DNA from: Lytechinus variegatus
Lineage: Eukaryota; Echinodermata; Echinoidea; Temnopleuroida; Toxopneustidae
NCBI RefSeq assembly: GCF_018143015.1
Contig: NC_054741.1
Location: 59,146,197 to 59,210,196, forward strand
DNA length: 64,000 nt
Direction of reading: 5' to 3'
Shown here piece after piece: positions 46,826-57,779 of the stretch (positions within the stretch are counted from its first letter, which is position 1; every line of letters starts with the position of its first letter). The position numbers were made by a program, and so were the translations under genes. The notes under the pieces are model-generated. The model was not told where the DNA came from, made no database searches, and saw only the letters and a list, made by a program, of their open reading frames with translations.

Positions 46826-47669
46826 TTTTTTAAAATCTTATACTAGTAATTCTTAATATCTTAAGTTGAAAAGAATTTTATATTGATTTAGATGTGATAA
46901 ATGATGATTCGTTTTATTTAGTAAAAATAATGTTTAATGTACCATGCAAAGGAGAAATATAAGCTTCCAACTGCGTTTGAAATACGAGAAAGGTTATACT
47001 GAAAAGCATAGAAAAAGAAGAGAAGGTTTCGATCTAGCGGAAAACGTTAATTCGAGACTTGAAAAAAAATGGGAAAACATTAAATGAGAGGAGGGGTGGG
47101 GGATGAATATATCCTACCACGCTTCCAGTGCCAGGGGAGGATCCAATCTTTGCCAATTGGGGGCTGGGGGGGGGGGGTTCAGCCATATACTACCAGATCG
47201 GCCGCTCGAAATGGTTGTTGGTTTGTTTCTTATAAGGGGTAGTCCTAATACTAACCTTTTAGCTTTATTTTTTTTTAATCAACATAACCGCCTCCTTTTT
47301 GTCATATTTAAAAAAAAAATTCCTCTATTTTGCTTTGTGTTGTTTCTGTATTGATTGTTAGTCTTTACTTGTTTGTTTGCTAAGTCTACTCATGTATATT
47401 ATATTTTTCAATATATTTTTGATCAAATCCAAATAATCTTGAAACAGTTACATATATTCTATTAGAGTATTATGTTACTCGAAAAATAATATTGTATTTT
47501 GTGTTGAATTAATTAAATAAAACAACTTAAAACAAAATAAAATTTCCCAATAATTCTATTTAATTCCACGTGTGGCTAGTTATTATGATTTTACATGATA
47601 ATCAATAAATACATGTAATTAACACATGCATAGCTTTGATTTGATTATCTGTTCAGTAAATTCTATCCT
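46826..47669. other. Non-coding AT-rich DNA
   Basis: No gene seen. A G-run and a hAT-end-like phrase (ccagtgccaggggaggatcc) at 47127-47146 hint at one more element end without a partner in view. Confidence 0.4.
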
Positions 47670-47892
47670 TTCATTTTCGGAATAACGAACCTTATTTCAT
47701 TTTCAGAATAACGAACCTTCGAAAAAAACGAACCTTATTTCATTTTCGGACTAACCTTCGGACTAACAAACATTATTTCGTTTTCGGACTAATGAACCTA
47801 TTTCATTTTCGGAATAACGAACCTTCGGACAAACGACCTTTTGGAATTACGAACCTTCGCAATAATGAACCTCCGGAAAAACGAATGTAACC
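47670..47892 (+). repeat. TTCGG tandem array, second copy
   Basis: Units such as ttcggaataacgaacctt and ttcggactaacaaac, ending acgaatgta. Same words and edges as 7116-7367, but less regular. Confidence 0.8.
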
Positions 47893-47999
47893 CGATAAAA
47901 TATGCCGCCATCTTGTCAAGTCCATGAAACTTAAAATCAATGTATAACTTTGCAAAGAAACATGTAAAAGTAAATAAAACACCACTCGGCATGATACTA

Positions 48000-50172
48000 G
48001 TGAGTATGGGGAGGGGGGGGGGGGGGGGTGGGGGTAGCAACTATATCCAGCTATATGCAGCATATACATGTAGAGACAATTTTATATGCGCCATTACAAG
48101 GATAGTATGTTGTTATCATTATTGCTTTGTTATAATAAATATTGATAAAATCAAAGGTCTTTTGGAATTCTAATAAGAATAGACTGATTTTATTTGTACA
48201 TGATAATGATCAGTTTACCTTTTTCTTAAGAGAACACAGGCCATTAATATTCGATGCACATTAAAATATAAAAAAAATAATATATCTGGAACTAACAGAT
48301 CATGATTCAAAGGTGAGTGAATTAAATAATTTTGCTTAAATCAAAAACTTCTGTAAATTTTTATTCACATCGATAAAAGTCTTTAGCCATTTAGCCTACG
48401 GAATGTCTTTCGAAGTCACATTGAGGCGCAAATCCAAAGGTGGAAAATGTATTTAAAAAGTATGTATGAAATAAAAAAAAATATGATTAGTATATCTAAT
48501 TTACGGGAGGATTGGCCTACTATACCAAGCGAAAATAAGTTGATTTGTGAAAAATATAGAAACAATGAAATGAATAATTAAGAATGATAAAAATTACCTT
48601 ATTAAAGAAACATTGATATACAGATTATGATAATTCAATTCCGTACTTTTATTGTGAGCTCAATATACAGTATCAAAAAAGTTTACATTTTGAAAAAGCC
48701 CTGGGAATTAAAAAGTATACAACATGTTGGTATTTTTTCTCTTATAATTTTGAATTTGGGTCTCATCTATCCAATAAAAGTAAAAGTTTTGACAGAATGT
48801 TACACTTGAGTGAGCACTGTCAATTTGTTTAAGCTCGCAGAAATATGTTTGCGCAGAAATGCTCGTTTTCATGCAATGTCAAGGGAAAAGGGCGAAGTCA
48901 AACATATTTCTGCGAAACATTTCTCATACATTTCCCTTGCACCTTTAGTCAATTGAAATAAAACGGATACATTCAAGCATTTTGTAACAAGTTTGCCTTC
49001 CAAATCAAAATCTTAACATTTAGTAAGCACAATCTTTACTCTTTTTTGTGTCAGCTGGATCTGAGGACATAACTGAATCTGAACAAAAGTTTATAACAGA
49101 CATCTCAAGCATTTTTTTCACTAATTTTTTATCATTTAAAGTGGGTTTACATTTCATTTTTTATTTAATACTTGTTTCTCCACACTTTTCCCAAGCTAAA
49201 CAATGATTAACTAAATGAAAATAAAGCCTAAGCCATTTCATGTAAATCACAGCTCAGTGTAAAGCAAATAACGTCTCGATGGCCTCGGTGTGTGGGGGAG
49301 TGGGGTGGGGCGCAATGCACTGTTCGAAGTGTTTTGTGCAAGGAAACAAGTTTTAAAAGGTAAAAGATCATCATTTCAAAGTTCTGCGCAAATCATTTTT
49401 TACTAACTTTTAAAAAGTAAGTGGTGCTCACTCAAGCGGAATTTTTTTCGACAGTTATATCGTCATTTGCTTAAACGGATCTGTACCAATGTTAAAATGT
49501 GGAAAAAACTTCAGGATATAAGTGTAATTTTACAGGATTTTTCAAAGTGTAAACTATTTTTGATACGCACAGTAGTGATGCTAAGCTTAATATTCAAGCG
49601 ATGCATATAGCTTAAATGTGGTAGCTTTACATAAATTTATCGTATTTTGATAACATTTTCACTTTTCTGCTTACTATATATTCACAGCAAATTTCAGTGA
49701 TTAGAAAGTGAAAATTAATTTACATGTAAGAAAGTATATTCCGGAAAGACGAAAAGATAACAAATCACAAAGGAAGTACGTTGTGCCTTTCTTTTAAAGA
49801 AAATGTTAAACTATATATACATATATACATGCATAATTATATACATTTTTACTCTTTTTCTACTTATCATTAACATTATTATCATTATCATTTCTTAGAA
49901 TAAACATCACTGGGGCTTTATTTCAGATGGGTATATACCTGTTCTATCAAGGCTGAAGAATGAATAAATCTGGAAATAAACGACGTACCGTTCTTTTGTT
50001 CCTTTCAAAATCGTGTGTGTGTGTTTAATGGAGAGGTGGCAGTTAATTCCTCCTACTTCATAGAGGCAGAGGCCGCGGAACGGTTTTGAAAGGGGGAGGG
50101 GGCTAACCATGCCAAAAAATCATAATCCGGTTTTTCATTTTTACGTTTTTGTACACAGTTTTGAGGTAAAGT
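48000..50172 (+). repeat. Third copy of the TRIM upstream block, without a TRIM gene
   Basis: 48288-48665 plus 49575-50172 match 1560-2528 upstream of TRIM A closely (agccatttagcctacggaat; gattagaaagtgaaaattaa; ggtggcagtta). 48000-48290 matches the B units near 24580-24820. The match stops at ttgaggtaaagta (50172), about 120 bases before the place of the ATG, where a hAT-like end begins. No TRIM coding sequence follows in this window. Confidence 0.85.
48668..49572. mobile_element. Tc1/mariner-type non-autonomous element, copy 2
   Basis: 905 bp between TA sites (48666-48667, 49573-49574), inserted in the upstream block. The matching places near 1922 and 26225 are unfilled (ctcaataaagtgatg and cttaatataatgatg). 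Related to 44231-45217 over its whole length. Confidence 0.9.
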
Positions 50173-50702
50173 ACCAGGGGCGGATCCAGCTTTTTATAAA
50201 GGTGGGGGGTTGGGGTGGTATGCGAGGGAGCGTAGCGACCGAGTCCAAGCGAGCGGAGCGAGCGAGGGGGGAGGGGGTAAATTTTTGAAAATCTGTGTGT
50301 GAAAATGGCGTTTTCTTGCATAAAACTCAATATTATTTTCATTCCCAAATATTTATTTTTCATCCCCAAAGACTTCAACAATCCCCAATTTTTTTTGTGG
50401 GGATTTTGGGGATGAGAATCGGCAACGCTGGCCTAGCTTGTGACTTCGGCGGTGGCCCGTGTCCTAAAAATAGCTGATGGGGGGGGGGCAAGGGACTCTG
50501 TGACATTTGTTCGCCCAACCCCCCCCCCCCCCCAAAAAGAAATAGGAGCCTAATAATAATATGTTTATTCGATTATCGAATAAATTGTATTGGGAGAGAA
50601 TACAAGTTTTAGTATGTAAACAAATATTGACTATGAACCAGTTCACGCCCTTCAGAAGGAGGTCAAGTTCACGTGTACTTCTGTTGGGGGAAGTCGGTCA
50701 AA
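50173..50702. mobile_element. hAT-like end and G/C-run DNA
   Basis: caggggcggatccagc at 50174 is a common hAT-type terminus, followed by gagcggagcgagcgag words. The opposite end was not found, so the element is incomplete or interrupted. G and C runs at 50480 and 50520. No gene. Confidence 0.5.
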
Positions 50703-53322
50703 ACGCGCACCCGGAAGGATTGTATCAAACAACGTAGAGGGCAGCAACACATAAGCGTGTTGCTCTAAGGAAGGTCAACTCGATACGCGCATGCAACTGA
50801 GCTGCGCGCATATTTTATTGTTCCTGACAACGAAATCAAATGCCGATCAAATACTACAACAAATTAGTAGTGATCAAGAAACGAATATGAAAGAATATGA
50901 CTACAACGATATCAAAGATAACATGAAAAAATATGTTGAAGGATATACATAAATATGAAAACATACTTTGATATTTAAAACTTTACAAATGCAAGTTCAG
51001 GAAACTAAAATCATTACCAAATCGGTGATTGTTGTTATCAGCGATTTCACCAGACGGCTGAATTAGGTGATTTGCGCCGAGACGATTTTGTAACCACTCG
51101 CAAAGCATTTCGGGATTGAATATGTCCCCCTTATTTTCTCTGGGCTCTTCGCTGAACCCATCATCATTCTATGCATAAGCTACATTATGCTCCGTCGTCT
51201 GCTTAGATTTCAACCCCCTAGTCTAGCACTGGTACTTGTTCTGCTGGGCGTCGATCAGCATTTATCTGCAGTCCATATAGGCCGTGACTCATTTATTTAT
51301 TTATTTATTAGAGCAGCCGGGCAGCAATGCCAATGGGTATTAAAAAAATAATTCACGTATCTATCAGTAGTATGTTATCATTTCTTTTCACCATTTTCCC
51401 CAAAAATTTAGAAATACATTCCAATCAGTAATAAGTGAAGTCTACATCTAACCTAGATCTTGATCATGTTGATCGATAAACCAAAAGCTTCAGTCTCTGT
51501 ATTTTGGTTGCTCTGCTGAACTGCGCTGGCTCACTCACCGATGGAGATTATAGTAAAATGTCAGAAATTGTTGAATAAATCCCCAGAAACGACGGTTATT
51601 CCTGTCTAGTTGATCGATAGACCCAAGTCTAAAGATCTAACTTTATTTGTCTAACTAGACAAATGCTCTGACCAGTCTCGATCTGTTTGTTGAAGATGTT
51701 GTTCCACACTGGATATCTAAGTAGATCTAGAATATATATAGATCTAGCACGACTTGTTGGTATGAGATAGTCTATCTCTATGCAACAATAAAAAATACTA
51801 AATAATAAACTCAAAACAGATGAATTCCACATTGTCTTTATAGTATAGGACGCCTAAATCTAGACCATTTGAGGGTTGGTCCATGCAAGCTAAGTTTGGT
51901 TCAATTAAGGCCAGCCTGCATGGGCTAGCCGCTAGTTATGATTTTTTTTAGTCCGTTAAATGCCTACAGGGTAAAGTCTAGATCTAGAACTAGAAGATTT
52001 AATGGTTGAAAAGTTACCGTTAGGCCTTACCGTTAGGCATGAAATCTTTAAAATTCAGTTAGAAAATGCATAAAAATAAAATCACGACGAGCTCAGTCAC
52101 TTTGCTCTTTCACTTTCGAAATTTCTCCAAAAAAGTACGTGTTCTGCCAGCCAAGCCCAGGCCATGTAGGACCAGAAAAATTTACCAATTCTTGCAATAT
52201 GGCAAACAAATTATGTAAAAGTCTTTGATTGCACAGAATCAATGGTCAAATTAAGATATGGATGCTGTCAATCAAATCTACTTTCTGCCCAAAATCATAA
52301 ATTAAGATGGTGTAAAATCTATCTAGCTCCCATTTCTTCTAGTCTAGGCCTAGATCTAAGTATAACTAAGGTCTAACGCAAAACGATGATGGCACTCTGC
52401 AAACGATGTAACATTGCAATCAATTTCCCAGAATTGGCTGATTTTTCTTAGAAATTATTGAAGAAAACCAGGGAAAATGTGAATAGGTGGCCGTTTATTC
52501 AAGCTTTAATTTGGCTTTGGAAGTTTGGTTGTTCAATGATTATCGACCTTCGACGCGACGCAAGCGCCTGGCTGTGCAGCTAGCTCAGCTGCAGCGCGCA
52601 GCCAATGCAATGCATCCGATGCATGATTTTTTTTTTCGCCGTCCAGTCTCGGACTCGAAGTTGAAATTTAGACCCGGATTTCGGGGATTCGGCGCCTTGT
52701 ATGAAGATTTATAGACTTAAAAGTAAAATGCAATTTAAAATTTGAAATCTGACCTTGAACAATCATCGTTGATAAACATCAGCCCTGAAGCAATTGCACT
52801 TCAAATCAGACCAGGCAAATTAGACGTCATTGTGTTGCTAGAAGATCTAAGGCGAGTCGACTGAAGCCCGAGCGCATCATCAACGTTACTAGTAGCTACG
52901 CGACCGGGCCAGACTCGGCGCAACCAGGCCAGAAAATTGACCTCGATTATTACGGTAGTTGTCTATGCATTTATTATAGGTGCAGCGAAATTCAGCAGAG
53001 GAAAATAAGAGATAAGAGGTATCCTCGTCATAGACTTAATATTCCAAAATGAGAAAAAATGTCAAAATCATGATTATTTAAGCTAAATAAATAAAAGTAA
53101 TATTTGTAATATTTCTACCTAGAATAACCGACCTAATAATTGTTCATTAAAAATATTAAAAATTAACATTGAAAAAAAATCAACTCGACAAATTTCCGAA
53201 AAGTCCCCCTTATTTTTTAGAGTGGTCACAAAATTCGAGCGGAGTTGACCTTCCTTAGAGCAACACGCTTGTGTGTTGCTGCCCTCTACGTTCGTTGATG
53301 GTATCACATTAAAGCGTGCGCG
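50703..53322. mobile_element. 2.6-kb DNA element with long terminal inverted repeats
   Basis: Left arm 50731-50782 and right arm about 53241-53292 pair almost base for base over about 50 bases: AACGTAGAGGGCAGCAAC, then ca-aagcgtgttgctc, then taaggaaggtcaactc. Weaker pairing continues outward to gcgcac (50705; 53315), so the real termini are probably there. Each arm holds its own hairpin (agcaacac/gtgttgct). The interior has no convincing transposase; small frames (for example 52487-52714) match nothing known. CTAG and AGATCT words are frequent inside (51440-52370). Superfamily unassigned. Confidence 0.75.
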
Positions 53323-53425
53323 GTAATTTTACACATCCGAAATGCGCCAATGCTCTGAATGCGCGATCAGCGCGGATGAAATCGAGTCATTCACTTTCTA
53401 ATTTCCGTCCGGGAAAGACATTTTT

Positions 53426-54330
53426 GTCTCACCTGCGAAGCAGAGTGAGACTATAGGCGCCGCTTTTCCGACGGCGACGGCGGCGGCGTCAACATCAAAT
53501 CTTAACCTGAGGTTAAGTTTATGAAATGACGTCATAACTTAGAAAGTATATGGACCTAGTTAATAAAACTTGGCCATAAGGTTAATCAAGTATTACTGAA
53601 CATCCTATTAGAGTTTCATGTCACATGACCAAGGTCAAAGGTCATTTAGGGTCAATGAACTTTGGCCGAATAGGGGATATCTGTTGAATTCCCATCATAA
53701 CTTTGAAAGTTTATGGATCTGATTCATGAAACTTGGACATAATAGTAATCAAGCATCACTGAAAATTTTGTGCAAGTTTCAGGTCTCATGATTAAGGTCA
53801 AAGGTCATTTAGGGTCAATGAACTTTGGCCGAATCGGGGGTGTCTGTTGAATAACCATCATAACTTTGAAAGTTTATTGGTCTATTAAACTTGGACATTA
53901 GAGTAATCAAGTATCACTGAACATCCTGTGCGCGTTTCAGGTCACATGACCAAGGTCAAAGGTCAATGAACTTTCTCCGAATTGAATGTATCTGTTGAAT
54001 TACCATCATAGCTTTGAAAGTTTATGGATCTGATTCATGAAACTTGTACATAAGAGTGATCAAGTATCATTGAATATCCTGTGCGAGTTTCAGGTCACAT
54101 GATCAAGGTCAAAGGTCATGTAAGGTCAGTGAACTTTGGCCATGTTGGGTTTTTTTGTTGAATAACCATCATATCTCTGTAAGTTTATTGGTCTAGTTCA
54201 TAAAAAGTGGACATAAGAGTAACCATGTATCACTGAACATCTTGTGCGAGTTAGAGTAGTATTCAAAGTCAGCACTGCTGCTATGTTGAATTGCGTGATG
54301 CAGGTGAGACGGCCAGAGGCATTCCACTTG
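53426..54330 (+). mobile_element. Tandem-repeat element, copy 3
   Basis: 905 bp, ends gtctcacctgcgaagc and gccagaggcattccacttg. Very close to copy 1 (long identical runs), with one internal unit fewer. Four perfect AGGTCAAAGGTCA motifs (53632, 53795, 53953, 54106). Confidence 0.85.
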
Positions 54331-54807
54331 TTTATGATCACGGTGGTACCACGGTACCTTTTACTCGGATTTATCGGAAACACGATCCCCATGCACGGAG
54401 ATATACGGTACTCTATATCGCGATCTGGATCTATACACGGAAAACTAAATCCAACCCTAGCCGGACTCTAACCTAATAACATCGGAACATATTCCACTGG
54501 CACTGATACCGTACATCTGTGATGGGTTAAAGTTATAGGCCTAGGCCTATACGGTAATCTTCGCTTCGGCCTAGTCCTTTAATTCGGACAGATCTACGGA
54601 ACCAATTTATTATACCTCGGCCTCGGAGACATCTGACAAGTGAATTCACTATAACTCAATTTTAGTCGCAGGTAGGCCAGCTACACTGCAGATCGATAAG
54701 CTAACTTCGACCACATTACGATACTGGCTCCTCAATTTCGACGGTCGACTCTAAAGTATAATTATCGCGGCAGACATCAAAACTTGACTGGTTCGATGAA
54801 ATAATCA

Positions 54808-55100
54808 ATGCCTCAAGATGGGAAAACAAAGGATCAACCAGCAGAGGAGGCAGGGGGAAAGGAGCCAAAGGTTCAAGGAGACGCCCACGTCCACGCAGTC
54901 TATGCGGTCAGAGTACCGTACGGGTACCGGTACGACTACGAGCAACGTCCAACGAGAGCCACAACGGAGAGCCCGGCAAGCCAGCAGCCGACCAGACCGG
55001 GGGGGTTCGAGCCTTCGCTACGCGATGGACCAGAGATAGAGCTCTCAACAAGCAACCACCTCCCACCCACGTTAACCCACGACGAGCCACCAGTCATCCG
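54808..55100 (+). CDS. Possible first coding exon, uncertain
   Basis: A CpG-rich island in AT-rich DNA. From ATG 54808 the frame stays open (MPQDGKTKDQPAEEAGGKEP and on) to a good 5' splice site, tccg|gtgagtta, at 55100/55101. The peptide is polar, proline- and charge-rich, with no domain. An overlapping frame from 54818 is also open to 55039, and both could be chance in GC-rich DNA. Upstream 54340-54800 is rich in cggta/taccg words, which could be a CpG promoter. No second exon was recognised downstream to 57550. Confidence 0.25.
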
Positions 55101-55104
55101 GTGA

Positions 55105-57550
55105 GTTAACCAGCCTAGGGCCTGTAATGCAGGCCTCTGGCTTTGGTGAACTTGTGTCATTCTCATTAGTAGGCCTATTGTGCCTGAAACTAGTAGAAAT
55201 AGAATGAGGGTTAACTCGACGGTAACTCAGGGGGTGAACCTGGGAATACAGCTGACAATAACGCTAGGCCTAGATTAACATCTCGCTCATTTTGCAGTGA
55301 TAATTCAACCAGGGCTTTAGTCCCAGATCCAGGGAAAATGCAAGTGCTAGCGATTAGGGCCTATAGATGTGGACCTAGCCTGCAGTTAATTTTAATCACT
55401 TGGCTGTGGATCAAGGTCTAGGCCTAGGGGTCTAAATTTTGAAATTGCTGCCAATTCAGATAAATTTATACAGAATGGATTGATACATAAGCCTACTAAT
55501 TGGGTACAAACGTCGTTTAAACTGAAGAAATTAGTGGTATTACCACTGCCGCATAGGTGAAAATATAAATAAATATCGAGCCCGGGCCTAACGTTAGCCT
55601 GGCATGGACCTGGTCTTACTCAGGACTACTACGTAGTGCCCGGCTTGGCCAATAACTCTGATTCATTGTAATTCCGAAGCCGGTTGTTTAGATTTTTTGG
55701 GTAGTCTAGACTCTACGTCAGAAGTAGGCTAGATTAGATCTGGATAAATTAAAGATCTCAATGCCTAAATTATATTCATTTTCATAGTTTTGGCCAGATT
55801 TGATACGTATAGGGTTAGAATATCTATTTAGGACCAGAATTAGGCCTAATTCTAAGACGCCGTTTTTGCAATTGGAGAAATGCTCGAGCTTTTTCAAATC
55901 AAATTGAATGGGAAAAGTCAATTCTTTGTCAGATCCAGTCCACTGCCAGTTCTGTGCGCAGCCTACAGCTAGGCCTACATCTTTAATATCAACTTCACAA
56001 TGGAAGTTAGGCTAGGCCTAGTTCTATTTCTGAGTAGATGTAGCCATAGACTGGACTTGTCTGTTTTAGGCCCTGGTTCAGCTGGCAGATAAACCATAAA
56101 GGCCGTCTATAGTATGCGCAATAAATCAGCTTGAAAGATAAATGTTGACCTCTTTGATTTAATCTGATCATGGTCTCGAATTTATCCCTGTCCGGCTAGC
56201 TTGAAATGTGATTGAATGGAATTCTCTCAGTCTTTCAACAAAAAATGAATAAATAAAGAAAAAAAAAATAATAATAAAAAAATAGGCCTAAATAAAATAA
56301 ATAAAGGGATAGGCCTAGCTAGATAGAAAACAAACACGGTAAATAAAGGAACCATAGAGTTGGTAGTATTGATAATGAAATATAAAAATAAATATCCCAA
56401 GATCTACACCTTGAAGCATCAATAATGGTTCGGTTCATACGCCTTGAAAGGAGGTATTTGGAATTAGGTTTGTATGGAATGGATGTCGATGTTTGGGAGT
56501 GCTTTTGAGTTTTAAATCTCGAGAAAACACAGTAACGGTCAATTTACCATGCACTCACCAATGCGAACTAGCATGGAACTCCTACCTCAATCTGGATAGT
56601 ATTATTACCAATACTTTGCAATATTTTTGCTCTCTTTTGGAAGGGGCAAGTTCAAGGGTTTCGGCAAGCAGCGATTGTTTTTATATAGCGCTTTGTCAAT
56701 CTTCAACACAATGAAACATTACTATTCATGGTTGAAGAGTAATAGTACAGGAGCCTAGATTGCCCGTGAGTAGTTGGAACTGAGATGATATCGACTATAT
56801 CATGAATGGCAACAATTGTAATAATAATTTTGCTAGTAATGTTAATAGCGGAAATATAAATGATGAAACAATATTTCCGGAAGGGGTCAAGTGGAAATTA
56901 ATGGATATAGATAGGCGGGCATGGGCTTGTATTTGGATGTGGCTGAGCCCTGTTAAGCTTCGGTCATAATTTCCATGTGTTGCGTTTTTTTTAATACAAT
57001 ACATACAAATGAAGTAAGCCATTTAGTTCAAGTGTACATGTACACGTAGGTGAACGGGTGAACCTGGAAATGAAGTCGTAAATGTTTTATGTGATAAAAT
57101 GGGTGGTATTTACCCAACTGTAGTAGTTTGGATAATTGGTTTTCGGGGGAGGATGGCAGTGCATTCTTGTAATTCAGATGATGTTACGCAGATACCCATC
57201 CATGGTTTATATCAAAAGAAAGCCACTGATTACTCACTCAGCACGTTTCATAAATGTACATGTGGATGCTTTTTTTTAATTGATCAGTGAGGGGAATATG
57301 GGTGACCAGTGGTCTGCAGCTGATTCTGCAAGAGCTTAAAGGGATTGGTTAACATTGGTTTGACTTTTAAAAAATCTGAGCTAGAAGGTCACACTTGTCA
57401 CCTGCGTCTGTGATATGTTACAAAAATGAAGCCCAGAAAAAATTGCGTTCGAAAATAATTATTTAGTTCTTCAAAAATTGAAATATAAAGTGACCGGAAA
57501 TACCATCTTAATTTCATCCCATACACTTATGCGTACTATTTAAGCATCTA
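55105..57550. other. Non-coding DNA, GGCCTA/TAGGCC-rich
   Basis: No gene recognised. The hexamer family taggcc/ggccta occurs many times between 54530 and 56330 (for example 54537, 55171, 55266, 55416, 55829, 56013, 56313), far more than elsewhere in the window. Could be an intron of a gene opening at 54808, or a compositional domain. Confidence 0.4.
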
Positions 57551-57551
57551 T

Positions 57552-57775
57552 GGCCCGAATTCACAAAGGTGGACTCTGCAAAATCCACGGATTTTAGAAT
57601 CCGTGGATTTTTGAGTCCATGGATTCTGGAAAATCCACGGATTCTGCAGTTTGTGATTCACAAACAGTGGACTCAAAAATCCACGGATTCTACCAGACCC
57701 ACGGTTGAGTCCATGGATTCAACCGTGGACTCAACCAAATCCACGGATTCAACCGTGGATTTTCAATCAAATTTA
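57552..57775. repeat. Cluster of ATCCACGGATT-type palindromic words
   Basis: At least eight copies of atccacggattc, aatccgtggatt, gtccatggattc or aaccgtgga within 225 bases, in both orientations. The cluster opens with ggcccgaattcacaaaggtg, a phrase like Harbinger-type termini. No matching opposite end was found. Confidence 0.65.
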
Positions 57776-57779
57776 GGGA

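Noticed and set aside
52487-52714. 75-codon frame in the 2.6-kb inverted-repeat element
   Set aside because: Too short and without any transposase signature.
54808-55104. Calling the GC-rich frame a firm gene
   Set aside because: Two overlapping frames are both open, no domain and no second exon; kept only as a low-confidence exon.
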